From assembly GCA_951813395.1 (NCBI GenBank), contig OX638356.1, positions 1,281,340 to 1,345,339 on the forward strand: 64,000 nucleotides of DNA, read 5' to 3'. The position numbers were made by a program, and so were the translations under genes. This document shows, piece by piece, positions 19,432-32,316 of the stretch. Source of the DNA: Longimicrobiales bacterium. Lineage in GTDB: Bacteria > Gemmatimonadota > Gemmatimonadetes > Longimicrobiales > Gaopeijiaceae. Under the pieces are notes generated by a model, which saw nothing but the letters and a program-made list of their open reading frames with translations, was not told the DNA's origin and made no database searches. Each line of letters starts with the position of its first letter. The first letter of the stretch is position 1.

Positions 19432-20237
19432 CCCGCTCGGTGGCCGCCGGGGCCCTGGTCGGATTGCTGGGAACGGCGTGTTCCTCGGCGCCGCCCTATT
19501 CGGGCTGGACGCCCGAGCAGCTCTACGAGCATGGCCAGAGGGCGTTCGACCAGGGAGACTGGGACGAAGCCCGGCGAGCGTTCGAACGCCTGGTGCTGAC
19601 CTTCCCCGGATTCGACCAGGCGGTGGAGGCCCGCCACTACCTTGCGAGGACCTTCTTCTCGGACGGGGAATTCGTAAGCGCTGTGTCGGAATTCACGCGC
19701 ATCGTGCAGGTATACCCGGACCACGAACGCACCACAGAGGCCTACATGGGACTGTGCCGTTCCTACGCGGCCATGTCTCCGCATCCGCAGCGGGACCAGC
19801 AATACACGCTGCAGGCCCGCACCACGTGCCAGAACGTGGCCAACGACTTTCAGGGCACTGCGGTCGGCGATTCGGCGGCAATGGTGGCCCGGGAGATGCA
19901 CGCCAAGCTGGGAGACAAGGCCTACCAGGAGGGCTACTTTTACTTCCAGCGCGACATCCTCGATTCGGCGGAGCTTGTTTTTCTTGACCTTCTGGAAGCC
20001 TTCCCGGATACCGATTCGGCGCCCCGGGCCGTGGCGCGCCTCATCGAGATCTACGAGACGTGGGGATGGGATGACCAGCAGGAGGAATTCAGGACCAGGC
20101 TGCGCGACAGCTATCCGGACTCGCCCGAGGCCAGGGCACTCGACGCTCCCGCCGCCAGTGATACCGTTTCAACGGTCAGGAGCCGCGCGCCACCCGGTCC
20201 GCGTCTCCTGACGAGATGGCGCGACGCACGCGGGTAG
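19425..20237 (+). CDS. bamD: Outer membrane assembly lipoprotein BamD-like
   Basis: A 270-residue lipoprotein with LLGTAC (lipid Cys19) and BamD/YfiO-type TPRs: LYEHGQRAFDQGDWDEARRAFERLVLTFPG, then ARHYLARTFFSDGEFVSAVSEFTRIVQVYPDHE. BamD is the essential partner of BamA in inserting outer-membrane beta-barrels. Length and repeat layout fit the family. The BamA gene is not in the window. The C-terminal 25 residues overlap the nadD start. Confidence 0.85.
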   Translation: MLTRSVAAGALVGLLGTACSSAPPYSGWTPEQLYEHGQRAFDQGDWDEARRAFERLVLTFPGFDQAVEARHYLARTFFSDGEFVSAVSEFTRIVQVYPDHERTTEAYMGLCRSYAAMSPHPQRDQQYTLQARTTCQNVANDFQGTAVGDSAAMVAREMHAKLGDKAYQEGYFYFQRDILDSAELVFLDLLEAFPDTDSAPRAVARLIEIYETWGWDDQQEEFRTRLRDSYPDSPEARALDAPAASDTVSTVRSRAPPGPRLLTRWRDARG

Positions 20238-20877
20238 GCATCTTCGGCGGCACGTTCGATCCGCCCCACCTCGGCCACATCGTTGCGGCCCGGGAGGTTG
20301 CGGAAGCTGTTGATCTCGAACGCGTTCTCTGGGTTCCCGCGTCGATCCCCCCGCACAAGCGGTACCGCAGCCTGACGCAGGCGGCCGTGCGGCGGCGGAT
20401 GGTCGAAGCGGCAGTCGCCCGTGACCCACGTTTCGAGTTGTGCGACCTCGAGCTGGAGCGCGGGGGAGTTTCGTACACGGTGGATACGCTGCGGAACGTC
20501 GGAACCGTACATCCGGAGTGGCGTCTGGTGCTGATCGTGGGAGCGGATCTGGTTGCGGGGATGTCCCGCTGGAAGGAACCGGACGCGGTCGCGGAGTTGG
20601 CGGAGCTGGTGGTGATGTCCAGAGGTGGGGAGGTACCGGGGCCGGACTGCCGGGGGAGGGTGGTCGCCGTGTCGCGGGTGGAAGTGTCCTCTTCACGGGT
20701 CCGGGAGCGCGTCAGGGAACGAAAGGCCGTTCGAGACATGGTGGGGACCCATATCATGTCCATTATTGAGAGCGAAGGACTTTACAGACAGCCCGGGCGC
20801 CCGAGGGTGGGCGCGCACGGGCAGCGAATCCAGGAGGGCCGGGTGTCTTCCGTCGAGGACGACCCCGGACAAGCGGA

Positions 20878-20881
<4 letters not shown>
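20216..20881 (+). CDS. nadD: Nicotinate-nucleotide adenylyltransferase
   Basis: A 221-residue NadD (nicotinate mononucleotide + ATP to deamido-NAD). The nucleotidyltransferase motif GGTFDPPHLGH is at residues 10-20, with WVPASIPPHK, FELCDLELERGGVSYTVDTL and the C-terminal SSSRVRERV that stands for the ISSTxIR motif. The last 30 residues form an unrelated tail. It overlaps bamD by 22 bases and secA by 4, so expression is tightly coupled with its neighbours. Confidence 0.92.
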
Positions 20882-24191
<3,310 letters not shown>

Positions 24192-24213
<22 letters not shown>

Positions 24214-24893
24214 CTGCGGCCCCTCCTCCCGAGGCGAGGCCACGGGAGCGGCTTCAGCGCCACGGGCCCGGACCCCTCTCCGAGCAGGAGCTTCTCGCGC
24301 TGGTGATCGGATCGGGAAGTACGGCGATGCCCGCACACCGCGTGGCCGAGCAGGTACTGGACCTGTCCAGAGGGCGGCTTCGCGACCTCGCGCGGATGGA
24401 CCCGGGCATTCTGGTCGACATACCGGGAATCGGTCCCGCAATGGCCGCCAGGATCGTTGCGGCGATCGAACTGGGGAAACGCGTGGGGTCCGCGCGCTCG
24501 CGCCGCGAGGATCCCATATCGGGACCCGGAGATGTCCACGACATGTTCGCGCCCGCTCTGGCCCACCTCGCTCATGAAGAGTTCCACGTCCTGCTCCTCA
24601 ACGCTCAGAACATTCCGATCTGCCAGAGGCAGGTGACCCGGGGCATTCTCGACGCGTCCCTCATCCATCCCCGCGAAGTCTTTCGCGATGCGATCGTTCT
24701 CAGGGCGGCGGGCCTTATCCTGGTGCACAACCATCCGTCGGGGAACCCGGAGCCTTCTGCGGAGGACCTCAAGGTGACGCGGCAGTTGAGCGTGGCGGGC
24801 GACCAGCTGGGCATTCCCGTCCTGGACCACGTTATCGTGGCGGGAGGCACTTTTTCGTCGCTTGCGGGGAGGGGTTGTCTGCGGGGAGCTTGA
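24192..24893 (+). CDS. radC: RadC-family JAB/MPN protein
   Basis: A 233-residue RadC with an N-terminal helix-hairpin-helix (LVDIPGIGPAMAARIVAAIELGKR, about residues 75-98) and the JAMM metalloprotease-like domain: VTRGILDASLIHPREVFRDAI and His179-x-His181-PSG...PSAED. The biological role is unsettled; the old DNA-repair assignment is doubtful. It overlaps secA by 22 bases in a different frame. ATG 24192 is the best start because further upstream lies only secA coding sequence. Confidence 0.9.
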
Positions 24894-24927
24894 GAGCTTC
24901 CGACAACGATTGATCCGGAGGGGTGCT

Positions 24928-26838
24928 GTGAACGGGACCAACGCGGCGCGGCGGGAACGCATCCCCGTTCGCGTCATGAAGGACCATGACGCCATCGCGG
25001 CCGAGGTGGCCGGGCGAATCGCGGCGCTTGTTCGCCAGCGTGCCGCCGAGGGCCGCGATGCCGTACTGGGTCTCGCGACGGGTTCGACGCCGGTCGGGGT
25101 CTACCGCGAGTTGATCCGGCTGCACCGGGAAGAGGGGCTCGATTTCTCCAACGTCGTCACCTTCAATCTCGACGAATACTACCCGATGCTGCCCGGGAGC
25201 ATTCACAGCTACCATCGCTACATGCGGGAGAATCTCTTCGAGCACGTCAATATCCGGTCCGGTTGCTGTCACATACCGCGAGGCGACCTGGCCGGGACCG
25301 ACGTGGAGGCACACTGTCGCGACTTCGAAGGCCGCATTCGGGCTGCCGGAGGCATCGACCTTCAGATTCTGGGGATCGGACGCACCGGACACATCGGCTT
25401 CAACGAGCCGGGGTCGGCTCGCCGTTCGCGCACCCGGCAACTCTACCTCGATACGGTAACCAGGGCCGACGCCGCGTCCGACTTCTTCGGCGAGGAAAAC
25501 GTGCCGCCACAGGCGATCACCATGGGGGTCGCCACCATTCTCGAGGCCCGCGAAGTGGTGCTGCTGGCCACCGGCGAACACAAGGCCTCGATCGTGCGCC
25601 GCGCCGTCGAGGGCGAGGTTCATGCCGATGTCGCCGCCACCTTCCTGCAGCAACACCCTGCGGCGACCGTCTATCTGGACCCCGCGGCGGCCGCCGATCT
25701 GACACGGATCCGCACGCCGTGGCTGGTTGGGGACGTTGAATGGACGCCTCACTGGGAGACCGAGGCCGTGATCTGGCTCAGCCGGCGCACCGGCAAACCG
25801 ATCCTGCACCTCGCCACCGACGACTACCGGGAGCACCACCTCGGGTCGCTCGTGTCGCGATACGGGTCGGCGGAGCCGCTCAACGGAGAGGTCTTCAATA
25901 CCCTGATTGCCAAGATCCGCGGCAAGAGTCGGTTGCCTCGCGGGCAGAGGATGCTGGTCTTCTCGCCACACCCCGACGACGACGTGATTTCGATGGGCGG
26001 GTTGCTGCGGAAGCTCACCGAGAACGGGAACCACGTTACCGTGGCCTACCAGACATCGGGGAACATCGCCGTCTTCGACCACGAGGTGCGTCGCTACCTT
26101 GACTTCATGCGCCGGGCGGCCGGGGTGATCGACCTCGGTGACCGGGAGGCCCTGGAAGCGGTATTGAGATCCGTGGAGGAGGACCTGGCGGCGAAGGAGC
26201 CTGGAGACGTCGATTCCGCGGTCGTGCAGGACCTGAAACGGATCATCCGCGAGAGCGAGGCGTCGGCGGGTATCGCGGAACTGGGCCTCTCCACCGACCA
26301 CGCCCGCTTCCTCAACATGCCGTTCTACCAGACCGGAGAGGTCAGGAAGGACCCGATCTCGGCGACCGACGTGGGGATTGTCGCAGACCTGCTCGAGGAG
26401 GTGCGGCCCACCATGGTGTTCGCCGCGGGCGATCTGTCCGACCCGCACGGCACGCATCGCATGTGCCTGGAGGCGGTCGAACGGGCGCTCGGGCGCTACG
26501 GCGGCAACCCGCCCTGGCTGTGGCTCTATCGCGGAGCGTGGCAGGAGTGGAGCGTAAACGAGGCGACGGTGCTCGTGCCCCTCTCGGACGGAGAGATGCG
26601 CGCCAAGGTGCAGGCGATCTTCCGGCACGAGTCGCAGAAGGACTCGGCTCCCTTCCCCGGTCCGGACGACCGCGAGTTCTGGCAGCGAGTCGTAGATCGC
26701 AACCGGGGGACGGCGGATCTGCTCCAATCCCTGGGGCTGCCGGCGTACCGGGCGATGGAGGCGTACGTAACGCTGAGAGAGGGGCGCAGGGTGGAGGCTC
26801 GGGAGATTCCGACATCGTCGCTGGCCGAGAAGTTGTAA
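24928..26838 (+). CDS. nagB: Glucosamine-6-phosphate deaminase fused to PIG-L deacetylase domain
   Basis: A 636-residue two-domain protein. Residues 12-280 are NagB-like (TGSTPVGVYREL at 51, FNLDEYYPM with Asp82, GIGRTGHIGFNEP at 149), which converts GlcN6P to Fru6P and ammonia. Residues 335-620 are a PIG-L/LmbE-type zinc deacetylase with HPDDD at 348-352 and DPHGTH near 505. Long NagB proteins of this build occur in Bacteroidetes. Asp141 of E. coli NagB is Thr here (RTGH), which I recall as usual in this long subfamily. The GTG start at 24928 has a GGAGG 6 bases upstream; TTG 24862 overlaps radC and is less likely. Confidence 0.9.
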   Translation: MNGTNAARRERIPVRVMKDHDAIAAEVAGRIAALVRQRAAEGRDAVLGLATGSTPVGVYRELIRLHREEGLDFSNVVTFNLDEYYPMLPGSIHSYHRYMRENLFEHVNIRSGCCHIPRGDLAGTDVEAHCRDFEGRIRAAGGIDLQILGIGRTGHIGFNEPGSARRSRTRQLYLDTVTRADAASDFFGEENVPPQAITMGVATILEAREVVLLATGEHKASIVRRAVEGEVHADVAATFLQQHPAATVYLDPAAAADLTRIRTPWLVGDVEWTPHWETEAVIWLSRRTGKPILHLATDDYREHHLGSLVSRYGSAEPLNGEVFNTLIAKIRGKSRLPRGQRMLVFSPHPDDDVISMGGLLRKLTENGNHVTVAYQTSGNIAVFDHEVRRYLDFMRRAAGVIDLGDREALEAVLRSVEEDLAAKEPGDVDSAVVQDLKRIIRESEASAGIAELGLSTDHARFLNMPFYQTGEVRKDPISATDVGIVADLLEEVRPTMVFAAGDLSDPHGTHRMCLEAVERALGRYGGNPPWLWLYRGAWQEWSVNEATVLVPLSDGEMRAKVQAIFRHESQKDSAPFPGPDDREFWQRVVDRNRGTADLLQSLGLPAYRAMEAYVTLREGRRVEAREIPTSSLAEKL

Positions 26839-26878
26839 ATTTCGGTTTTCCCATCACGCCACGAGGAGAAGCCCAGCG

Positions 26879-27043
26879 ATGTCAGAGTGTCCCGTGTGTG
26901 CCGGAGAGGTTGAGATCTCTCCCGATCCGGTGGAAGGAGAGTTGCTCGAATGCGACGAGTGCGGCGTGGAGCTGGAAATCCTGGCACTGGATCCCCTCAC
27001 GCTCGGAGAGGCCCCCGAAGCGGAAGAGGACTGGGGTGAATGA
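26879..27043 (+). CDS. lysW: Amino-group carrier protein LysW
   Basis: A 54-residue acidic protein. It has two Cys pairs (Cys4-x2-Cys7 and Cys25-x2-Cys28) forming a zinc knuckle and ends in EEDWGE, the hallmark of LysW/ArgW. The terminal Glu54 side chain is ligated to the amino group of alpha-aminoadipate or glutamate, protecting it during conversion to lysine or ornithine. A GAGGAG site precedes the ATG. The stop overlaps the lysX start (ATGA). Confidence 0.95.
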   Translation: MSECPVCAGEVEISPDPVEGELLECDECGVELEILALDPLTLGEAPEAEEDWGE

Positions 27044-27870
27044 GGGTCGGATTCCTTCATTCCCTGATCCGGAAGGACGAGAAGCTCCTGATTACGGAAC
27101 TCCGCAAGCGGGACGACATGGAACTGGTTTTCCTGGACGACCGCAAACTGGTCCTGGAATTCGGGCACGCCCCCGAGGTCGACATCGTGCTGGAACGATC
27201 GATCAACCATTCGCGGGCCATGCACGCGCTGCGCCTCTTCGAGGGTGCGGGCACGCAGTGCGTGAACACCTATGAGGTCGCGCGGCGGTGCGGTGACAAG
27301 ATCCTCGCCGCCGCGTCGCTGCAGGAGTGCGGGGTGCCGCAGCCCGATGTGCGCGTCGCCTTTACGCCGGAATCGGCACTGCTGGCGATCGAGGAGCTGG
27401 GCTACCCGGCCGTGCTCAAGCCGGCGGTCGGTTCGTGGGGCCGTCTCCTGTCCAAGATCAACGACCGGGACGCGGCGGAGACCGTGCTCGAGCACAAGTC
27501 CATCCTGGGCAGCTATCACCACTCGATCTTCTTCGTGCAGCAGTACGTGGAGAAGAACGGCCGCGACATCCGTGCTTTCGTGGTCGGAGACGAGTGCGTG
27601 GCGGCGATCTACCGTTCCTCCGAGCACTGGATCACCAACACCGCCCGGGGCGGTCGTGCCACCAACTGCCCGGTGACACCCCCGCTCGCCGAGATGGCGC
27701 TGCGGGCAGCGGACGCGGTCGGCGGCGGAGTCCTCGCGGTCGACCTCTTCGAGACGGCGGAAGGCCTCCTTGTCAACGAGGTCAACTACACGATGGAGTT
27801 CCGCAACAGTGTCGACGTCACCGGGGTGAACATCCCGGAGCGCGTCGTGTCGTACGTGGCGTCGGCATGA
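27040..27870 (+). CDS. lysX: LysW-aminoadipate/glutamate ligase (LysX/ArgX family)
   Basis: A 276-residue ATP-grasp ligase that joins the amino group of alpha-aminoadipate (LysX) or glutamate (ArgX) to the LysW C-terminus. Features: [64 protein letters not shown] and the metal-binding [16 protein letters not shown]. Direct coupling to lysW and to argC/lysY downstream fixes the pathway. Which substrate it prefers cannot be decided by eye. Confidence 0.92.
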   Translation: MRVGFLHSLIRKDEKLLITELRKRDDMELVFLDDRKLVLEFGHAPEVDIVLERSINHSRAMHALRLFEGAGTQCVNTYEVARRCGDKILAAASLQECGVPQPDVRVAFTPESALLAIEELGYPAVLKPAVGSWGRLLSKINDRDAAETVLEHKSILGSYHHSIFFVQQYVEKNGRDIRAFVVGDECVAAIYRSSEHWITNTARGGRATNCPVTPPLAEMALRAADAVGGGVLAVDLFETAEGLLVNEVNYTMEFRNSVDVTGVNIPERVVSYVASA

Positions 27871-28889
27871 TCCGCGTCGCGATCGCGGGGGGCTCGGGCT
27901 ACGCGGGCGGCGAGCTGTTGCGGCTGCTCATCGCGCACCCGGATGCCGACGTCGTCCAGATCACGTCGGAAAGGCTGGCGGGCAAGCTCGCCCAACGCGC
28001 CCACCCCAATCTGCGCGGCGCCACACGCCTCCGCTTCCGCACCCTCGCCGAACTGGACAGGTGCGACGTTCTCGTCTCCTGCCTCCCGCACGGCGAGTCC
28101 GCACGTCGCATGGACGACTTCCGCCGCGTCGCGCCGCGCGTCATCGACCTCGGTGCCGACTTCCGCCTGGACGACGCCGCGGAATACGAGCGTTTCTACG
28201 GGCGCCCGCACCCCCGCCCGGAGCTGCTCGGACGATTCGTCTACGGGATCGTGGAACTCACCCGCGACGCACTCGCCGATGCCGACCTGGTGGCGTGTGC
28301 GGGGTGCAACGCGACGGCCGTGATCCTTGCACTTCGTCCCTTGTACCTGGAAGGAGTGGTGGACTCGGCGGTGGTCGAGGTCAAGGTCGGATCGAGCGAG
28401 GCCGGCAACCGGGCGACGCCCGGCAGCCATCATCCCGAGCGAAGCGGCGCCATGCGTTCATACAAGCCGACCGGGCATCGTCACCTTGCCGAGATCCGCG
28501 CCGCGCTCGGGGGAGACATTCACTTTTCGGCCACCTCGGTCGAAATGGTGCGGGGCGTCCTCGCCACCTGTCACGCGTTCGTAAACCGGGACCTCGACGA
28601 CAAGGCGCTGTGGCGGATCTATCGCAGGGCCTACGCCGCCGAGCCGTTTGTGCGCATCGTCAAGGAGCGCGCCGGCATTCACCGATACCCGGATCCGAGT
28701 CTGCTTTCGGGCTCCAACTACTGCGACGTCGGGTTCGAGCGCGATCCGCTGGCCAGGCGTGTCGTGGTGGTCAGCGCCATCGACAACCTCATGAAGGGTG
28801 CGGCTGGCCAGGCGGTGCAGGCCTTCAACCTGATGCATGGTCTTCCCGAGACCCGTGGACTGGAGTTCCCGGGCCTGCACCCGGCCTGA
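27867..28889 (+). CDS. argC: LysW-aminoadipyl/glutamyl phosphate reductase (ArgC/LysY)
   Basis: A 340-residue NADPH-dependent semialdehyde dehydrogenase. It has the nucleotide motif [10 protein letters not shown], the catalytic Cys147 in CAGCNAT, the conserved [18 protein letters not shown] stretch and [16 protein letters not shown] at the end. It reduces the phosphorylated carrier-bound intermediate to the semialdehyde. It overlaps lysX by 4 bases. In the classical acetyl pathway the same fold is ArgC; the neighbours argue for the LysW form here. Confidence 0.92.
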   Translation: MIRVAIAGGSGYAGGELLRLLIAHPDADVVQITSERLAGKLAQRAHPNLRGATRLRFRTLAELDRCDVLVSCLPHGESARRMDDFRRVAPRVIDLGADFRLDDAAEYERFYGRPHPRPELLGRFVYGIVELTRDALADADLVACAGCNATAVILALRPLYLEGVVDSAVVEVKVGSSEAGNRATPGSHHPERSGAMRSYKPTGHRHLAEIRAALGGDIHFSATSVEMVRGVLATCHAFVNRDLDDKALWRIYRRAYAAEPFVRIVKERAGIHRYPDPSLLSGSNYCDVGFERDPLARRVVVVSAIDNLMKGAAGQAVQAFNLMHGLPETRGLEFPGLHPA

Positions 28890-28896
28890 ACCGGCC

Positions 28897-29634
28897 ATGT
28901 GCCGCCTGCTGTGCGTCCGGAGCCGCGAGGACTTCGAGATGGCGGGTCACCTCGATGCGTTCGCGGCCATCGCGCGCGACTGCCGCGAGTATCAGGGCCA
29001 CGGCTGGGGGTGCGCATGGCTCGAAGGTGGCAGGTGGCGCCTCTACCACGACATCGCGCCGATCTGGGAGGATCCCTGGAGGCCGCCCGGCCGGGCGAAG
29101 CTGCTCCTGGCCCACGCCAGAAGTGCGTTTCGCGACGAGGGGATCCGCGTGGAGAACAACATGCCGTTCACCGACGGAGAACGCGTCTTCGTCTTCAACG
29201 GCGAGCTCCATGGGGTGAGGATCAAGGAGCGGGGCCGGATCGGTGCTGAAAAGGTGTTCAACTTCATCAAGCGCTTCGATCGTGGCGACTTCCGGATGGC
29301 GCTCCAGAGGGGACTCGGTGTGATCGAGAAGCGAACACGCCGCATGCGTGCGATGAACCTGATCGTGGCCGACCGGTCGGCGCGGGTTCACGTTGCCATG
29401 AACTTCCGGGAGGATCCAGAGTACTTTCAAATGCACACTGCGGAATCGGACGGTGTGCGGATCATATGTTCCGATCCGTATCCCGATTCCAATCGGCACG
29501 TCCCGTCCCGGACAGACGGCGGGTTGCCCGGATCCCCGGCGCCCGAAGCGCGTGCGGGGGCGGCCAGGGCCTGGGTTCCCCTGCGCCAGGGCGAGGTGCT
29601 GACCCTTGGAGGTGAACGATCCGAGCAAGGATGA
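28897..29634 (+). CDS. Class II glutamine amidotransferase-like protein
   Basis: A 245-residue protein starting MCRLLCVRS, so Cys2 becomes the N-terminal nucleophile after Met removal. It also has QGHGWGCAWLEGGRW, LLAHARSAFRD, NMPFTDGERVFVFNGELHG, the usual class II GATase layout (YafJ/EgtC-like). Such enzymes hydrolyse a gamma-glutamyl amide. Embedded between argC/lysY and lysZ, it may act on a gamma-glutamyl bond to LysW or supply ammonia, but neither role is shown. The C-terminal ~50 residues (Arg/Ala/Pro-rich) look poorly conserved. Confidence 0.75.
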   Translation: MCRLLCVRSREDFEMAGHLDAFAAIARDCREYQGHGWGCAWLEGGRWRLYHDIAPIWEDPWRPPGRAKLLLAHARSAFRDEGIRVENNMPFTDGERVFVFNGELHGVRIKERGRIGAEKVFNFIKRFDRGDFRMALQRGLGVIEKRTRRMRAMNLIVADRSARVHVAMNFREDPEYFQMHTAESDGVRIICSDPYPDSNRHVPSRTDGGLPGSPAPEARAGAARAWVPLRQGEVLTLGGERSEQG

Positions 29635-29647
29635 ATGGAGAAGAAAC

Positions 29648-30439
29648 GTGTTGCTGCTGAAGATAGGCGGTGGTGACTCGATCAATCTGGCAGGCATCGC
29701 ACACGATCTTGCCGATTTCAGGGACTCCGTCTGCGTAGTGCACGGCGCGAACGCGCTGCGCGACGACCTGGCGGGACGCCTTGGGGTGGAAAAGCAGGTT
29801 CTGACGTCCGTTTCGGGTTACACCAGCGTGTATACGGACAAACAGCTCATGGATGTGATGCTCATGGCCTACTCGGGTCTCCGCAACAAGCGCCTGGTGG
29901 AGCTGTTGCAGATGAACGGGGTGAATGCGGTGGGACTCACCGGCCTGGACGGAGCTCTCGTGCGTGGAAAGCGCAACCAGGGCATCCGCGTGCGACAGGG
30001 CGGGAAGACCCTGATCAAGCGGGACCTGTCGGGCAAACCGGTCGGGGTGAACCGGAAGTTGCTCGGGCTCTTGCTGGACAGCGGCTTCACGCCGGTCGTG
30101 ACCATGCCGCTGATCGACGAAAACAACGTTGCCGTCAACTCGGAGAACGACGATGTCGTGGCCGTGTTGAACCAGGTGCTGGAGGCGGATGTGGTGGTGC
30201 ATCTGATCGAGGCGCCCGGCATCCTTGAGGATCATGAGGACCCGGGGTCCGTGATCCCGCGCATCCCGCGTGCCGAACTGGCCGAACGGGAGAAGCGCGT
30301 GCACGGACGCATGAGACGCAAGCTGCTCGCCCTCAGGCGGCTCACGGAAAGGGCGTCGACGCGGGTCGTGGTGGCGGATGGACGCCGCGAGAACCCGCTG
30401 GCGGATGCGCTGGCGGGCCGGGGGACCGTAATCCTGTGA
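29648..30439 (+). CDS. lysZ: LysW-aminoadipate/glutamate kinase (LysZ, ArgB-like)
   Basis: A 263-residue amino-acid kinase phosphorylating the carrier-bound substrate. It begins LLLKIGGGDSINL and has VVHGANALRDDLAGRLG, GLTGLDGALVRGKRN, and PLIDENNVAVNSENDDVVAVLNQVLEAD, characteristic of LysZ rather than NAG kinase (VVHGGG is replaced by VVHGAN). GTG 29648 is chosen because GGAG lies 7 bases upstream; a TTG at 29606 would overlap the previous gene. Confidence 0.9.
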   Translation: MLLLKIGGGDSINLAGIAHDLADFRDSVCVVHGANALRDDLAGRLGVEKQVLTSVSGYTSVYTDKQLMDVMLMAYSGLRNKRLVELLQMNGVNAVGLTGLDGALVRGKRNQGIRVRQGGKTLIKRDLSGKPVGVNRKLLGLLLDSGFTPVVTMPLIDENNVAVNSENDDVVAVLNQVLEADVVVHLIEAPGILEDHEDPGSVIPRIPRAELAEREKRVHGRMRRKLLALRRLTERASTRVVVADGRRENPLADALAGRGTVIL

Positions 30440-31635
30440 GCGCGCACGCGGACCTGCCCGGCGGCGGAGTCCCCAGGCCCTGGGACGCCCGTGCGGCCGA
30501 GCGCGCCCATGGGCTCGAAGTCTATCCCAAACGCGACATCACGGTCGTCAAGGGGAGGGGGGCGGAGGTGTGGGACGACAACGGCCGCCGATATATCGAC
30601 TGCGTCGCGGGGATCGGAGTGGCCAGTGTCGGACACGCCAACCCCGCGGTTGCCGGGGCGGTGGCCGAGCAGGCGCACACACTCGTGACCTGCCCCGGGA
30701 TCTTCTATAACGATGCGCGCGCGCGATTGCTGGAGAAGCTGGCCGAGGTCGCGCCCAAGGGCCTCTCGCGCGGCTTCCTTTGCAACTCGGGCACCGAGGC
30801 GATCGAGGCGGCGTTCAAGTTCGCGCGCGTCGTGACGGGGCGCGTCGGCGTCGTCGCGACCATGCGCGGGTTTCACGGCCGGACGCTCGGGGCCCTTAGC
30901 GCCACCTACAGGAAGGAATACCGGGAACTCTTCAAGCCGCTCGTCCCCGGTTTCTCGTTCGTGCCGTTCAACAACGCGGACAGGTTGCGCGCGGCGGTGA
31001 GCGAAGACACGGCGGCCGTCGTCATTGAGCCCGTCCAGGGGGAGGGCGGAATCCGTCCCGCGAGTGCGGAATTCCTCCAGGCGGCGCGCGAGGCGTGCGA
31101 CGATGCGGGGGCCCTCCTCATCTTCGACGAGATCCAGACCGGTTTCTGCCGAACCGGCAGGATGTTCGCATGCGAGCACTACGAGGTGACGCCCGACATC
31201 CTGTGCCTCGCCAAGGCGATGGGCGGCGGCGTGCCGATTGGTGCGGTCCTCGCGGTCGACCGCGTCAACCCGCCTGTCGGCAAGCACGGCACCACGTTCG
31301 GCGGGAACCCGCTCGCCTGCGCCGCCGCGCTGGCCGCGATCCGGTTCATGGAGGATGAGCGGCTGGCGGAACGTGCGGCGCGCCTCGGCACCCGCTTCCG
31401 CAAGCGGTTCGTGCGCAACGCACCCGCTCGCGTGCGCGCGCTTCGCCAGGTCGGTTTGATGATCGGGGTCGAACTGCGCGAGCGCTGCGTTCCGTACCTC
31501 AAGGCGCTCATGGAACGGGGTGTGCTCGCGCTGCCGGCCGGCAAGACGGTGATCCGTGTGCTGCCGCCGCTGGTGATCACCGAGGAACAGGTCGACGAGG
31601 TGGTGGACACGCTGGTGGATGTGCTGGCCCAATGA
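30436..31635 (+). CDS. lysJ: LysW-semialdehyde aminotransferase (LysJ/ArgD family)
   Basis: A 399-residue class III aminotransferase. The PLP Lys is residue 260 in [25 protein letters not shown] and the [18 protein letters not shown] phosphate-binding region are canonical. It transaminates LysW-bound aminoadipate (or glutamate) semialdehyde to LysW-lysine/-ornithine, with glutamate as donor. GTG 30436 overlaps the lysZ stop. The releasing carboxypeptidase gene lysK is not in the window. Confidence 0.92.
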   Translation: MSAHADLPGGGVPRPWDARAAERAHGLEVYPKRDITVVKGRGAEVWDDNGRRYIDCVAGIGVASVGHANPAVAGAVAEQAHTLVTCPGIFYNDARARLLEKLAEVAPKGLSRGFLCNSGTEAIEAAFKFARVVTGRVGVVATMRGFHGRTLGALSATYRKEYRELFKPLVPGFSFVPFNNADRLRAAVSEDTAAVVIEPVQGEGGIRPASAEFLQAAREACDDAGALLIFDEIQTGFCRTGRMFACEHYEVTPDILCLAKAMGGGVPIGAVLAVDRVNPPVGKHGTTFGGNPLACAAALAAIRFMEDERLAERAARLGTRFRKRFVRNAPARVRALRQVGLMIGVELRERCVPYLKALMERGVLALPAGKTVIRVLPPLVITEEQVDEVVDTLVDVLAQ

Positions 31636-31649
31636 CGCCAAAGTGGTCA

Positions 31650-31673
31650 CATTGCCTGTAACGCAGGGCAATG
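31650..31673 (+). terminator. Possible stem-loop after lysJ
   Basis: CATTGCC at 31650-31656 pairs perfectly with GGCAATG at 31667-31673 around a 10-base loop, 14 bases after the lysJ stop. There is no T-run, so it is a weak terminator candidate or a processing/attenuation hairpin between the long + strand block and the lipoprotein gene. Confidence 0.35.
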
Positions 31674-31707
31674 GGGCTGGTCCTGCAACCCGGCAGCGAG
31701 GTGTCGC

Positions 31708-32316
31708 ATGAAATCCATCAAGCGAGAATTGGTCACGTCGGCAGCACTGTTGCTCGTGCTGTTCGCGTTCATCGGTTGCGCGGAGCAGCCACAGGCGGAT
31801 GAGGCCGGCGGCAGCGAGGCCGCCGAGGGGGGAACCATGGCCGTGGAGACGGTCGACGCCGAGGCAGCGGACGCCGAGGCGGAGGCGGGCGAGACGGCCG
31901 GTGAAGAGGGGGGCGAGCACGGTGAGGGTGGTGAGCACGGTGAGGGTGGTGAGCACGGTGAGGGTGATGAGCACGGTGAGAGTGGTGAGCACGGTGAGGG
32001 CGGCGAGCACGGCGAGGAGGGCGAGGAGTCGGGCGAGTACATCGGCCGCACTCAGAGTTGGGACGTGACCCGGCGCGGCATGCGGCTGACGCTAGCGTTC
32101 GACGGAGATCGCGGAGCCTTCGTCGGAACGGTCGAGAACACGACCGAGGCGACCATTTGCGCCGTTCGTGTGGAAGTCCACCTGGCGGGCGGACCCGAAC
32201 TTGGCCCCACGGAGCGCCGGGATCTGGGTGCGGGCGCGTCCATGGCCATCGAACTGCCAGCGGGCGGCGAGAGCTTCGAGAGCTGGACCGCCCATCCGGA
32301 AAGCTCGGCCTGCTAG
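31708..32316 (+). CDS. Lipoprotein with Gly-Glu-His repeat
   Basis: A 202-residue secreted lipoprotein: signal ALLLVLFAFIGC with lipid Cys24. Residues about 28-70 are acidic, then a GEHGEG hexapeptide repeat, then a compact C-terminal domain (about residues 112-200, QSWDVTRRGMRLTLAF ... FVGTVENTTEATICAVRVEVHL), which resembles FxLYD-type extracellular beta domains. The His/Glu repeat could bind metal, but this is speculative. A GAGGTG site precedes ATG 31708. Its stop interlocks with that of the opposing gene. Confidence 0.75.
   Translation: MKSIKRELVTSAALLLVLFAFIGCAEQPQADEAGGSEAAEGGTMAVETVDAEAADAEAEAGETAGEEGGEHGEGGEHGEGGEHGEGDEHGESGEHGEGGEHGEEGEESGEYIGRTQSWDVTRRGMRLTLAFDGDRGAFVGTVENTTEATICAVRVEVHLAGGPELGPTERRDLGAGASMAIELPAGGESFESWTAHPESSAC
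31921..32010 (+). repeat. Five tandem 18-bp repeats inside the lipoprotein gene
   Basis: Five copies of the unit GGTGAGGGTGGTGAGCAC at 31921, 31939, 31957, 31975 and 31993; the first two are identical and the rest differ by 1-2 bases. A half unit precedes them. Each encodes Gly-Glu-Gly-Gly-Glu-His, so copy-number changes keep the frame. Confidence 0.9.

Noticed and set aside
31921-32010. Possible CRISPR array
   Set aside because: The 18-bp units are contiguous without spacers and stay in frame within a gene.
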